Shown here: piece by piece, positions 31,447 to 40,085 of the stretch
Position numbering within the stretch: the first letter of the stretch is position 1
Layout of the letters: each line of letters begins with the position of its first letter
Source: Verrucomicrobium sp. BvORR106
Lineage (GTDB): Bacteria > Verrucomicrobiota > Verrucomicrobiia > Verrucomicrobiales > Verrucomicrobiaceae
Assembly (NCBI RefSeq): GCF_000739655.1
Contig: NZ_BATR01000069.1
Location: 1-64,000, forward strand
DNA length: 64,000 nt
Reading direction: 5' to 3'
Notes under the pieces: generated by a model
Database searches by the model: none
Seen by the model: the letters and a program-made list of their open reading frames with translations, nothing else
What the model was told of the DNA's origin: nothing
Translations under genes and position numbers: made by a program

Positions 31447-32567
31447 AAAAACTTGCGCTGCTCCTCATCGGTTCCGCCGTCGTTGGCACGGCTGCACTCT
31501 GCCTCACGCAGAGTCCACAGCCGGGCGTGACGACGCGCAGGGCCGATGCCGGGCACGGGCCGGTTGTTTCCCAGATGCGGAGCGAAAGGGGAGCTTCGTC
31601 CGCATCTGGGCACAAGGCGGAGGAGGGCCGTCGTCCACTGGAATCAGCTGCCTCGTCTGTGGACCGCGTGGGGCAGCTCCTCCGCGATGTCGAAAACGGT
31701 CGTTTGGTGCTCGAGGCCGACGACGATGAGCTCGACGGGCTGGATCTCTCCCGACCTGATGCCGTGCCGCTCGTTGTCCGCTTGTGGGCGCGCCGTGATG
31801 CCATGGCCGCGATCCAATGGGTGCAGTCATTGCCTGAAGGGGTGCTGAAGACGGAGTCGATGCGACAGATCGCCGTGGTGCTCGCGGAGACCGATCCCGG
31901 CACGGCCGTGAAATGGGTGGAGACGCTGGAGCCGGGACCTTCACGCGAGGCGGCGTTGGAATCGCTGGCCACGCGGTTTGCTTCGACCAGTCCGGACTGG
32001 GCCTTGCGGTTTGCCGGGACGATGGCACCGGGGGCGAATCGCGACCAGACGATGATTCACGCGTTCTCCCAGTGGGCGTCGCAAGCACCGGCCGAGGCTG
32101 CCGAGCAGGCTCGCGGCCTGGAAGACGTGAACCTCCGATCCAACGCCCTCGCCGCCGTCGCCACGGCGTGGGCCGATCAACAGCCCTCCGCGGCCGCCGC
32201 GGCCGCCGCGATCGTCGCCGACGAGATAGACGACCGTGCCGCCCAAGCGCGGGCCGCGATTTCTGTGATCCAACGCTGGGCCCAGACGGATCCCGCCAGC
32301 ACTGCTGCGTGGGTGGCCGGGTTCGAGCCCGATGCCTTTGCCGACACTGCCGTGGAGCAGTTGCTCACCACTTGGTCGCGTCGTGATCCCGCCGCCGCCG
32401 GGCAGTGGGTCGGCACGATGGAGGACGCCGCGCGCAGGGACGCGGGCTATGCGACGCTTGCCCGCCACCTCAGCGCGTCTGATCCCGGCCGGGCCGCCCA
32501 GTTTGCGGCGCTCATTGCGGATCCGTCCCGGCGTCAGAGCAGCTTCGCCGCGCTGCAAAGTCGCTAG
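31443..32567 (+). CDS. Exported helical-repeat protein coupled to the metzincin protease
   Basis: Protein of 374 residues beginning with a signal peptide (KKLALLLIGSAVVGTAALCL). The remainder is built of degenerate helical repeats of about 33-36 residues containing a W-V/A-x-x-L-E/D-P pattern (for example AVKWVETLEPGPSREAALES, WALRFAGTMAPGANRDQTMI, STAAWVAGFEPDAFADTAVE, AAGQWVGTMEDAARRDAGYA). Similar Verrucomicrobia proteins have no assigned function. The start codon lies inside the protease stop (ATGA overlap), which usually means translational coupling, so the product may be a chaperone, inhibitor or secretion partner of the protease. Alanine-rich runs near residues 245-260 make the DNA locally repetitive (GCCGCC). 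Confidence 0.8.
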   Translation: MKKLALLLIGSAVVGTAALCLTQSPQPGVTTRRADAGHGPVVSQMRSERGASSASGHKAEEGRRPLESAASSVDRVGQLLRDVENGRLVLEADDDELDGLDLSRPDAVPLVVRLWARRDAMAAIQWVQSLPEGVLKTESMRQIAVVLAETDPGTAVKWVETLEPGPSREAALESLATRFASTSPDWALRFAGTMAPGANRDQTMIHAFSQWASQAPAEAAEQARGLEDVNLRSNALAAVATAWADQQPSAAAAAAAIVADEIDDRAAQARAAISVIQRWAQTDPASTAAWVAGFEPDAFADTAVEQLLTTWSRRDPAAAGQWVGTMEDAARRDAGYATLARHLSASDPGRAAQFAALIADPSRRQSSFAALQSR

Positions 32568-32630
32568 GGTGGGCGCAAAGATCGCCTGGGGGCGGGGGAA
32601 GGTGGCTCCGTTGCCCCGCTGATGCTTTCA

Positions 32631-32799
32631 GGTTCGAGGAATATCACAAGGGGCGCGAAAGCGGCGCTTCACGCCGCACTCCACAGCGACTTCGTCGCCA
32701 GGTGTTGGATGTAGTGGGGGCGGGAGGGAGTCTGGAGGCTTGCGGTGTGGGAGGGACGTTTGACTGTTCCCGGCATCCTTCCGGGAACTTCAGTCGCGC
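32631..32799. repeat. Dispersed repeat R1, copy b (divergent end)
   Basis: Shares ATCACAAGGGGCGCGAAAGC and the following CACGCCGCACTCCACAGCG block with copy c, then ends in a TTCCCGGCATCCTTCCGGGAA hairpin instead of the usual pair. The 32568-33311 gap contains this copy, copy c and unique sequence between them, with no gene I can support. Confidence 0.75.
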
Positions 32800-32946
32800 G
32801 TCTCCCCCGAGGCTGAGGCCGCTTGGTGTTGTTATTACCTATTGCGTCCTCCACCTGATCCCGCTTGCGGGATTTTGGGAGTGCGGCAAGCATTGCCGCT
32901 TTGGGGAGTCCTGTGTCGGGCTGGTGACGACATGGCGAGAACGGAG

Positions 32947-33158
32947 GGGGTGGGCTCCGGTGGTGTTTGTACGGGGCTCGAACCTCACAAGGGGCGCGAA
33001 AGCGGCGCTTCACGCCGCACTCCACAGCGGCTGCGCCGCCAGGTGTTGGGGGGCGTGAGGGGGAGGGGGAGTCTGGGGGCTTGAGAGGTCGTGGGGACGT
33101 TTGGCTGAGGGCTTCTGCAAGATGCAGAAGCCGGCACGCTGGAAGCGTGCGGTCCCCA
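32947..33158. repeat. Dispersed repeat R1, copy c
   Basis: Full-length copy, including the leading GGGCTCCGGTGGTGTTTGTA that it shares with copy d, and the two terminal hairpins CTTCTGCA/TGCAGAAG and GCACGCT/AGCGTGC. Confidence 0.8.
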
Positions 33159-33311
33159 GACATGAGACCATCGTCCTATGGAAGGTCGGGTCTGGGGCTG
33201 GGACACTAGGGTTTGATCAACCGGGCCGCCCAGCTTCCAGCATGGTCTGGCAGAGGTTCACCTCTGTCCTCCGGCGGCATTGTCTGTGGAGGGGACAACT
33301 AAACTGCCGCC

Positions 33312-35855
33312 ATGAAGAAGTTTGGCCTCGCACTCTCCGGAGGGGGATTTCGCGCCAGCCTCTATCATCTGGGCCTTGTCCGGTTCCTGCGGGATGCGGG
33401 GTTGTTGCAGAATGTGACGCACATCACCTCGGTGTCGGGAGGCAGCATCTTCGCTGCGCATCTGGTGCTGAACTGGAAGCGCTATGGCGGATCTGACGAG
33501 GAGTTCGAAGGAGCTGCGGCGGAGTTTCTTGCCTTTGTGCGTCTGAATGTGCGGAGCCGGATCTTGCGCCGGTTTCCGCTGCTTCTGCCTCTCCGCTGGG
33601 TCAGAAAGTTTCTAGGCCGGTCCAACCGAAAACTGACGCGCACGGGGCTGCTGGAACAGCACTATGAGAAGTTTCTCTACGGGGATGTGAGCTTGTTCGA
33701 GCTGCCGAAGAGTCCGAAGCTTCACCTGCTCACCACCAATTTGACGGAGGGCTGTCTCTGTTCTTTTGGTCGCGAAGGACTGTCGATGGTGCGTCGGGGG
33801 GCAGGGCATTCCTTCCGGGTGGACAACATTCATACAGGCCTGGCGACGGTGCCGATGGCGGTGGCGGCGTCCTCGGCCTTTCCGGGATTCTTCCCGCCAC
33901 TGGAACTGACCGGTCAGGAGGTGGGGGTGAGCGGCGGGGAGTTTGGCAGGCAGTCCTACACGGACGGAGGTGTGTACGACAACCTGGGTGTGCGCATGTT
34001 TCGATTCTTCGAACGGGATCTCCTGGCGGCGGACACCCTGGATGCGGATGACTTTGAGGACCTGCATGGTGCGCTGGAGGCGCTGCGAGAGGCGACCCTG
34101 TCTGAAGAGGACTCGCCGTTGCGCCGCCTGACGCTGTTGCTGGAGAAAGCGGGCCAGTCCCCGGCAGACACGCCTCTCAATCACCTGGCCTCTGCACTGG
34201 AAGAGGTGATGAGCCGTCCTGAGGGGGCGAGGGAGCCTGCGTGTTCCGCCGGGTTGGAGAGGATCCTGGCCAGTCTGTGGCATGTGATGTGCCACTATCA
34301 GTTCCAGCATGAGGCGGGCTTCGCGGGCCTGACCCCGGATGATGCTTCTGCAGATGAACTGCTGCGGACCAGCCGCCTCGGGGCACAGGAACTGAACTCC
34401 GGAGACCAGCTCTGGCTCAACCGGCACCTCCTGGAGGAGGCGTTCCGACAGGCCACGGGCAGGCGCTGCTTCCGGCGTCTGCAGGGCGGGCTGGATGGTG
34501 TGATCGTGAGTGATGTGGGCAGGCAGATCAAGGTGGTGCGGGGACACGGGGGCGGCTTGATACGGACAGCGCTACGCGCCAGTGACATCCTCATGGACCG
34601 TGTGTGGCAACTGGAGAACGAGACCTTTGCGGGGCCTGGCGGCTTCTTGTTTGCCCGGATCACGGATGTGGTGGAGCCCGAGGAGGATCCCACCGCGCCC
34701 CATCCTGAGATCCAGCGCCAGACGGCGAACATCCGCACGGATCTGGACTGCTTTGACTCCCTGGAAGTCAGCAGCCTGGTGCGCCACGGCTACTGTGTGG
34801 CGCGGAAGGTCTGCCGCGGTCGACCGGATCTATTTGGTGACGCCCTCCCAGCATCGCCCCCTTGGGAACCCATCCCGGAACGCAGACAACCAGCAGGTGA
34901 TGGAGGCCGGGGCGAGGGCGCTGTGGCGGTGACCCGGGGCGCGACGGACACGACAGCGGAATCAAGGAAATTACAAGGCTCATCGGGTCGTCGTTTCTGG
35001 AGCTCGTTGTTCGACCGGCGGGACTGGGTCACCTATCTCTATGTGCCCATTCTGGTGCCGATCATGATGCTGATTCCGTATTTCTCCTTTCAGTACTACA
35101 AGCGAATGGTGCGGCTCAATACGCTGACCTTGTCCTTCGCGCAGGGGAGTCCGGAACTGGGCCGGTTGGGGGATCTGCTCGACGAAGGGCCGCCCCGGCC
35201 ATGGACGGGCGTCACGGTGGAGGAGTCGGACGATGCTTCTGCGCCGGACCTCAGCGGGTTCCGCGTGCTGAGTGACTCCCGGATTACGGATCTCCGCGCC
35301 TGGAAGCCTGAGTCGACGGGCACGGCGGGCGACTCCCGGATCTATGTGTATCGTCGTTTGCTTGTGGTGAAAGTGCCCGAAAACAAGAGCCAGCACGTCT
35401 TCCGGCAGCGGCTCATTCTCTCGGGTGCCGAGGGGCAGGTGAGATTCCCCTCACAGGAGTTGGAAGCCAGGGTGGTGAAGGCCCCGCTGGGTGAAGACGG
35501 CCGTTATCGTTGGGATGTGGTGTTCGACTTCAGCAAGGTGCCGGCTGGAAAACCAATCGAACTGCTGGCGGAGATTCAGTCGCCCGGCCTGTTCATGCAT
35601 GGGACCAAGTCCACCTCGAGGATGGCGTTCGCCGTTGAGGCGGAGACCTCGGAACTGCTTCAGTGGGTGCTGTTGCCGGAGGGGCGTGCCTACAAGAAGT
35701 ACCGGTACCTTTATTACGAGCACGACCGCCCTGAAACGGCCAAGGAACGGGTCTTCACCACCCAGTATCTCTCAAAGGATTCCACCGTGCTGGCGTTCAA
35801 GATTCTCTCGCTCGATCCCGGGTATGACCATGAGATCCTGTGGGAGTACCAGTAG
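33312..35855 (+). CDS. Patatin-like phospholipase with C-terminal membrane anchor region
   Basis: Protein of 847 residues. The patatin domain covers roughly residues 1-470: oxyanion motif ALSGGGFRAS (6-15), nucleophile Ser42 in SVSGGS, and catalytic Asp218 in YTDGGVYDNLG. This fold hydrolyses acyl esters of phospholipids. A low-complexity stretch leads to one strongly hydrophobic helix (about 572-592, YVPILVPIMMLIPYFSFQYY), and a beta-rich domain of about 250 residues follows and has no recognisable family. There is no signal peptide, so the lipase half is probably cytoplasmic with the C-terminal domain across the membrane. Length is well above typical patatins because of the insertion after Asp218 and the C-terminal domain. 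It is flanked by R1 repeats on both sides and stands alone. Confidence 0.88.
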   Translation: MKKFGLALSGGGFRASLYHLGLVRFLRDAGLLQNVTHITSVSGGSIFAAHLVLNWKRYGGSDEEFEGAAAEFLAFVRLNVRSRILRRFPLLLPLRWVRKFLGRSNRKLTRTGLLEQHYEKFLYGDVSLFELPKSPKLHLLTTNLTEGCLCSFGREGLSMVRRGAGHSFRVDNIHTGLATVPMAVAASSAFPGFFPPLELTGQEVGVSGGEFGRQSYTDGGVYDNLGVRMFRFFERDLLAADTLDADDFEDLHGALEALREATLSEEDSPLRRLTLLLEKAGQSPADTPLNHLASALEEVMSRPEGAREPACSAGLERILASLWHVMCHYQFQHEAGFAGLTPDDASADELLRTSRLGAQELNSGDQLWLNRHLLEEAFRQATGRRCFRRLQGGLDGVIVSDVGRQIKVVRGHGGGLIRTALRASDILMDRVWQLENETFAGPGGFLFARITDVVEPEEDPTAPHPEIQRQTANIRTDLDCFDSLEVSSLVRHGYCVARKVCRGRPDLFGDALPASPPWEPIPERRQPAGDGGRGEGAVAVTRGATDTTAESRKLQGSSGRRFWSSLFDRRDWVTYLYVPILVPIMMLIPYFSFQYYKRMVRLNTLTLSFAQGSPELGRLGDLLDEGPPRPWTGVTVEESDDASAPDLSGFRVLSDSRITDLRAWKPESTGTAGDSRIYVYRRLLVVKVPENKSQHVFRQRLILSGAEGQVRFPSQELEARVVKAPLGEDGRYRWDVVFDFSKVPAGKPIELLAEIQSPGLFMHGTKSTSRMAFAVEAETSELLQWVLLPEGRAYKKYRYLYYEHDRPETAKERVFTTQYLSKDSTVLAFKILSLDPGYDHEILWEYQ

Positions 35856-35869
35856 GGGGGAGGGGGGAG

Positions 35870-35985
35870 TTGAGATGTGCCGCAAGCGGCACGTTGAGAC
35901 GCTGCGCTGGTTGAGACGCTGCGCTGGTTGAGACGCAGCCGCCGGTGCGGCTGCTGGTTGAGACGTTCCGCATGCGCGACTGGTT
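35870..35985. repeat. Short tandem GTTGAGACGCTGCGCTG repeats with hairpins
   Basis: A 17-bp unit GTTGAGACGCTGCGCTG occurs twice exactly and then in variant forms that all begin GGTTGAGACG. Hairpins GTGCCG-CAAG-CGGCAC and CAGCCG-CCGGTG-CGGCTG lie within it. It starts 15 bp after the patatin stop, so it could affect transcript ends. Confidence 0.7.
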
Positions 35986-36050
35986 GATGGGTGCCGCCGC
36001 CACGGACGTGAAACAAAGGAGTGCCGCCATTGCGGGATAAGCCGGAGGAG

Positions 36051-36350
36051 ATGGGCTCCGGTGGTGTTTGTACGGGGCTCGAACCTCACAAGGGGCGCGA
36101 AAGCGGTGATGCTCACCGCAGTCCCAAAGCGGCTGCGCCGCCAGGTGTTGGGGAACGTGAGGGAGAGGGGGAGTCTGGGGGCTTGAGAGGTCGTGGGGAC
36201 GTTTGACTGAGGGCTTCTGCGAGATGCAGAAGCCGGCACGCTGGAAGCGTGCGGTTTCCGGTGAGTCTAGGGCGTCGCAGGGCAGATTGGGGAGCGCACG
36301 TATCCATGCGTGTTGTTCCCGGCATCTGCCGGGAATGTCAGTCGCGTACT
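36051..36350. repeat. Dispersed repeat R1, copy d, plus double-hairpin unit
   Basis: 36051-36260 is a full copy of R1, nearly identical to copy c. 36291-36350 carries the second unit with a GCACGTATCCATGCGTGTTG-type stem and TTCCCGGCA/TGCCGGGAA hairpin, as at 44012. Together with the tandem repeats at 35870 these fill the 35856-36408 gap. Confidence 0.75.
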
Positions 36351-36408
36351 ATGTTGGCACCTCGGGCTGACAGCACGTATTTGACTGCTAGCCAGGAGAC
36401 GTCGTCCT

Positions 36409-36702
36409 CTAAGACTTGTACGCGTTGGCCAGTTTGCCAGATGAAGTGAGTATCCCAGAGTCGATGAGCGACTGGATACGCTCTTTTTTGGTCATGACTT
36501 TGACTCTCGCGACCGCTGCATCCAAGTCCTTTTGCTGGATTCCTGAAACGCTGACACCCGTCAATAGAGGGGCTTTGCTCGATTTTCGGACGATCTTCGA
36601 GCGAATGCGAGGCTTCTTGCTGACTGCCAGCTTCCGAACGGCACTCTTGACCGATGACTTCTTACGAGCCCCGATAGTAGATTTGCGCCGAGTTGCTGCC
36701 AT
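36409..36702 (-). CDS. Small Lys/Arg-rich protein, possible partner or antitoxin of the ART-like gene
   Basis: Protein of 97 residues. The first half is very basic and Ser-rich (ATRRKSTIGARKKSSVKSAV), as in nucleic-acid binding tails. The second half looks folded and helical (KDLDAAVARVKVMTKKERIQ) and ends in SLIDSGILTSSGKLANAYK, a form common at the end of small proteins in toxin-antitoxin pairs. It begins 21 bp after the stop of the ART-like gene on the same strand, so the two are likely one transcript. I do not recognise a named family. Its role as antitoxin or DNA-binding partner is inference from size, charge and coupling. Confidence 0.6.
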   Translation of the reverse strand: MAATRRKSTIGARKKSSVKSAVRKLAVSKKPRIRSKIVRKSSKAPLLTGVSVSGIQQKDLDAAVARVKVMTKKERIQSLIDSGILTSSGKLANAYKS

Positions 36703-36723
36703 GGTAAAAGGGTCGCAGAGAAA

Positions 36724-37302
36724 CTACGAAACGTCAAGGCTGCCCGCAGGCACGAAATAGCCGATAATTGATGCGGGGTCCCGGACAGCGATCTGGATGT
36801 GAGACTTTTCGAATATGTAACCGGTAGGGTAGATTGGGGTGCCCTCCAAAAACACTCCCCGGACTGTATGAAACTTAGAGGATGAGATGGATTCGACCCT
36901 GGGAATGGCCCAGTCGATGAAAGCGCAGTCCAGTCGATGAAGGTAGGGTGTGTTCTTGGGGAGTGCCGCTCCAGATGCGACCATCGCTTTTTCAAACTCA
37001 GGCCACAGTGTCTTGAGGTATCTGGTGAAGCGAAGGTCGAGCAAGTCAAAACAATTGCCGAGCTGGATCAGCGCACCAATTTTTGATGGTTTCGCGATCC
37101 TCGTTTTTTTGCGTTTTGCCACTTCCTTTGCCCAATCCATGGCTCTTGCGGGCCCGTTCTCCCAGAAGTAGATGCCTCGTCCAAGCCAGTCGTAGTCGTT
37201 GCGGCTCTCATTCAATGGAATTCCGCGAAGTGCCGAATCTACCAAAGATTGATCGCAACCATGATAAGCGGTGACGAGGCGTTGATATTCGAAGAATGCC
37301 AT
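36724..37302 (-). CDS. Putative ADP-ribosyltransferase-like protein (YHGCD/GRGIYFWE family)
   Basis: Protein of 192 residues. The N-terminal part has the order expected of an ADP-ribosyltransferase fold: LVTAYHGCDQSLVDSALRG (His-like NAD-binding strand), then NDYDWLGRGIYFWENGPARA (G-x-G-F/Y-x-T-like strand with aromatic residues). These blocks resemble DUF3990-like and other ART-superfamily proteins. The C-terminal half (FHTVRGVFLEGTPIYPTGYI, FEKSHIQIAVRDPASIIGYF) contains candidate catalytic Glu positions. I have assigned the start to ATG 37302 (MAFFEYQRL); a TTG at 37338 is less likely. There is no signal peptide, so it acts in the cytoplasm. The following Lys-rich gene makes this a candidate toxin-antitoxin or defence pair. 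The family is suggested, not proven. Confidence 0.6.
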   Translation of the reverse strand: MAFFEYQRLVTAYHGCDQSLVDSALRGIPLNESRNDYDWLGRGIYFWENGPARAMDWAKEVAKRKKTRIAKPSKIGALIQLGNCFDLLDLRFTRYLKTLWPEFEKAMVASGAALPKNTPYLHRLDCAFIDWAIPRVESISSSKFHTVRGVFLEGTPIYPTGYIFEKSHIQIAVRDPASIIGYFVPAGSLDVS

Positions 37303-37485
37303 TGGGTGTCTGTATCGATGAAATGAAGGTTGTGTCAACCTCGTTTCATCAAGAGTGTTTGCCCTGTTGCGGAATGGTCCAGCTCATCGTTTGCGGATTG
37401 AGGAAGCGGGCTTGTGTGCGCTGAGCATGCCTCGTCCTGTTTTCCCAGCGCCCAACCGACCCACTTACCTCTAACCACTCACCAT

Positions 37486-38733
37486 TCACCGAGTTTCCAG
37501 ACTCGCGCGCAACACATCCATCATGCGCTTCATGCGGTCATCCGCGACGGCCTTGCCTTTCAGGGCCTTGGCCTTGGCAGCAGCCGGATCATTCACAATG
37601 GCGAGCACGGCGGGGGTGAGGCCTTTTTCGGCTTCATCGAAGTCGTGGTCGAACAGCCATTCGCTGAGGCCGATGTCCTTCCACATGAAGCCCTTGCTGG
37701 TTTGTTCCTTGTACCGGCAGACGATGGCGGGGATGCCGTGGCCGATGCACATGATGGGGCTGTGCTGCTCGTTGCCGAAGAGGCCCGCGCTGCGGTTGTA
37801 CACGCTCTGGGCGAAGTCGGTGAGCCAGTAGTCCTGCCGCCAGACGACTTTCTTCTTCACGTCCTCCGGCAGCTTGTCGTAGATCATCTCCTTGTTGAGC
37901 TTCATCTGGCTGGCGTCCTCGGGGCAGAGGAGGACCTTCATGGGCGTCTGTTGCACCACGGCGATCACGGCATTGCGCAGCGGGGCGATGTCGTGCTCTT
38001 TCATCTCCTCGTTGCGGGCGTTTTTCTTCTCGTCAAACTTCACGCCTTTCTTGATCTCCCAGTAGGGCGTGTTCCGCAGCTTCGGGATGCAGCAGACGAA
38101 CTTGCCGTCCTCCAGGCCGACTTCCTTGAGCCACGCGGCGGCGGGTTCATCGTTCACCAGATCGCAGGCGAAGGTGGCGTCCGGGCCGAACTCCATGATG
38201 GGGCAGGTGGCACCCTTTGACTTGGCCAGCTCTAGGGAGACGGAGTCGCGGAAGAAGGCGAACTTGCCGCCGCTGATGACCTTGATGGCCTCGCCGTTGT
38301 CCTTGCCACCGCTCCAGGTGACGCCGCCGATGCCGTAGGGCTTGCCGGTCTTTTCCGTCCACTCGATGATGGACTTCTGCCCGACAATGCCGGGTCCGGA
38401 GCCATGCAGGAGGAAGTCGTGAGTGTCGAATGCTTCCTTTTTCGCCTCGGCGGTGGGGGCGAGGATCTTGAGCTTGGGGAAGCGCTTGGTCAGCATCTCG
38501 GCCACGCCGTTGTCCACGCTGCTGGGCCAGAGGGTGACGTCGTACTCAGGCAGGTGCTTCTCGAGCAGGTGCAGCATGCCGGGGGTGTGGGCGATATCGC
38601 CGATGTTCACCGTCTGCCAGGAAGAGCGCAGGAGGATGCGTTTCTTGGCCTTGCTCTCTTGCGCAAGGGCGAGGGAGGGAAGGGCGGCGGTGGCCAGCGT
38701 GGTGCGGAGGAAATGACGGCGGTCCATGCGCAT
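37486..38733 (-). CDS. Tat-exported polysaccharide pyruvyl transferase family protein
   Basis: Protein of 415 residues with a twin-arginine leader (MDRRHFLRTTLATAALPSLALA). The rest fits the polysaccharide pyruvyl transferase fold: an N-terminal SSWQTVNIGDIAHTPGMLHL block, HGSGPGIVGQ, FFRDSVSLELAKSKG, a middle DYWLTDFAQSVYNRS, and FGNEQHSPIMCIGHGIPAI near the C-terminus. Family members add pyruvyl ketals to cell-surface glycans in the cytoplasm, so a Tat leader is odd; secreted homologs occur in Verrucomicrobia and Planctomycetes but are uncharacterised. It is the last gene of a minus-strand operon after DUF1592-type and DUF1552 proteins (30 bp gap), so it may work with those exported proteins. 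Confidence 0.85.
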   Translation of the reverse strand: MRMDRRHFLRTTLATAALPSLALAQESKAKKRILLRSSWQTVNIGDIAHTPGMLHLLEKHLPEYDVTLWPSSVDNGVAEMLTKRFPKLKILAPTAEAKKEAFDTHDFLLHGSGPGIVGQKSIIEWTEKTGKPYGIGGVTWSGGKDNGEAIKVISGGKFAFFRDSVSLELAKSKGATCPIMEFGPDATFACDLVNDEPAAAWLKEVGLEDGKFVCCIPKLRNTPYWEIKKGVKFDEKKNARNEEMKEHDIAPLRNAVIAVVQQTPMKVLLCPEDASQMKLNKEMIYDKLPEDVKKKVVWRQDYWLTDFAQSVYNRSAGLFGNEQHSPIMCIGHGIPAIVCRYKEQTSKGFMWKDIGLSEWLFDHDFDEAEKGLTPAVLAIVNDPAAAKAKALKGKAVADDRMKRMMDVLRASLETR

Positions 38734-38763
38734 TTGTGGGCGAGTTCGCGATGCTTGTCCAGC

Positions 38764-40017
38764 CTACACCTCGCTGATGATGCCGTTGCTGGCGCCGAAG
38801 GTGGCGGACTCTATGCCCATGTGGTGGAGCATGCGGACGTAGAGGTTCGACATGAGGGTGTTGTTCTTCGTGTCGTACGCGAGGTGCCCCTGGTGCTTGA
38901 AGGTGCCGCCGGCGAGGAGGATGGGGAGGTTGTTGTTGTCGTGGTTCGAGGAGTTGCCGAGGTTGCTGGCGTAGAGCACGGCAGTGCGGTCGAAGAGCGG
39001 GCGGTCGCCATCATTGGTGGCCTTGAGCTTGGCGAGGAATTCGCCGAAGACCTTGATCTCCGCCTCCTCGATGAGGGCCAGTTGATCGAGCTTGGCGGGG
39101 TCCAGCCCATGGTGGGAGGCATCGTGGTGGCCCAGGTTCACGCCATCGATCTCCGGGCGCTCCTGAGTGCCGAGCCAGAGGGTAACCACGCGGGTGGAAT
39201 CGGTCTGCAGAGCGAGGTGGACGATGTCATACCACTGGCGGGAGCGCTCGATCAACTGGGGGCCGCCGAAGTCGCTGGTGGGCTGCTTGATGCCCACCTG
39301 GGGCTTGGGCGTGGTGCTCCAGTGCTCATCCTGCTGGAGGGACTGCTCGGCCTCCCGCACGGAGGTGAGGAAGAGGTCGAGCCGCTCCCGGTCGGGGTGG
39401 CCCACCTTGCGATTCAGGGCGCGGATCTGGTCGCCCACATCATCCAGGATGCTCTGGCCGTCCTTGATGCGCTGGAGCTCCCGCGTCTCCTCCTCCGGGG
39501 TGCCGGCGATGAAGAGCTTGCGGAAGACCTGGGTGGCGCGGCTCTCTGCCGGGAGACGGACGCCGCGGCGGTTCCATGAAACATCACCGCCGCCCAGGAT
39601 GAGGGAGCGGAAGCGGGTCTGGTTGCCGATGTGGGAGGCGGCCTCCTGGTCGAGCGAGATGCCGTTCTTGATGTCCTTGTCCCGGATGAGTTCCGGGGCC
39701 ACACCGGTGAAGAGGCCCACCTCGGCAAAGTGACCCGCGGCATAGCGGTGGGACATGCCGGAGAAGACGGTGAATTGATCCCGGTACGCCTCGATGTTCT
39801 TGAGGTAGCGGCTGGGCACGTAGTCGCGACCGGCCTTTTCCGGGAAGAAGTTGGGCCCATACATGCCGAGCGGCTGACCCACGAGGACCATGCGCTGTGG
39901 CTGGCTGCCGGTGCCGGTGCCTGCTGCGGCCCGGAGACGGGTGGGAAGCATGGCCTCCAGGAAGGGCAGGCCAATGGCGACTCCCGAGGCGCGGAGGAAG
40001 GTGCGGCGGTTGAGCAT
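38764..40017 (-). CDS. DUF1552 family protein, Tat-exported
   Basis: Protein of 417 residues starting with a twin-arginine leader (LNRRTFLRASGVAIGLPFLE). The body matches DUF1552, an alkaline-phosphatase-like relative of DUF1501 (GQPLGMYGPNFFPEKAGRDY, YAAGHFAEVGLFTGVAPELI, FDRTAVLYASNLGNSSNHDN, LPILLAGGTFKHQGHLAYDT). It almost always pairs with the DUF1587/1588/1592 cytochrome protein encoded 68 bp upstream in the same operon. Function in the periplasm is unknown. The leader of the transcript before the ATG is nearly pure pyrimidine on the coding strand and has no purine-rich ribosome-binding site. Confidence 0.93.
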   Translation of the reverse strand: MLNRRTFLRASGVAIGLPFLEAMLPTRLRAAAGTGTGSQPQRMVLVGQPLGMYGPNFFPEKAGRDYVPSRYLKNIEAYRDQFTVFSGMSHRYAAGHFAEVGLFTGVAPELIRDKDIKNGISLDQEAASHIGNQTRFRSLILGGGDVSWNRRGVRLPAESRATQVFRKLFIAGTPEEETRELQRIKDGQSILDDVGDQIRALNRKVGHPDRERLDLFLTSVREAEQSLQQDEHWSTTPKPQVGIKQPTSDFGGPQLIERSRQWYDIVHLALQTDSTRVVTLWLGTQERPEIDGVNLGHHDASHHGLDPAKLDQLALIEEAEIKVFGEFLAKLKATNDGDRPLFDRTAVLYASNLGNSSNHDNNNLPILLAGGTFKHQGHLAYDTKNNTLMSNLYVRMLHHMGIESATFGASNGIISEV

Positions 40018-40085
40018 GGGGGGGGAGAGGGAAAAGGGAAGAGGAGGTTAGAGGGATAAGGGAGGCGGAAAGAGGGAATCGAGAG

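Noticed and set aside
32669-33209. Open frames of 73-164 codons inside the R1 repeat copies (both strands)
   Set aside because: The same peptides reappear at 36113-36325 and 21524-21869 because the DNA is repeated; hairpins and the frame shifts between copies show it is not coding.
40018-40085. Purine-rich strand before DUF1552 as a regulatory element
   Set aside because: It is a simple GA/CT-biased spacer with no symmetry or repeat, and gives no testable structure by eye.
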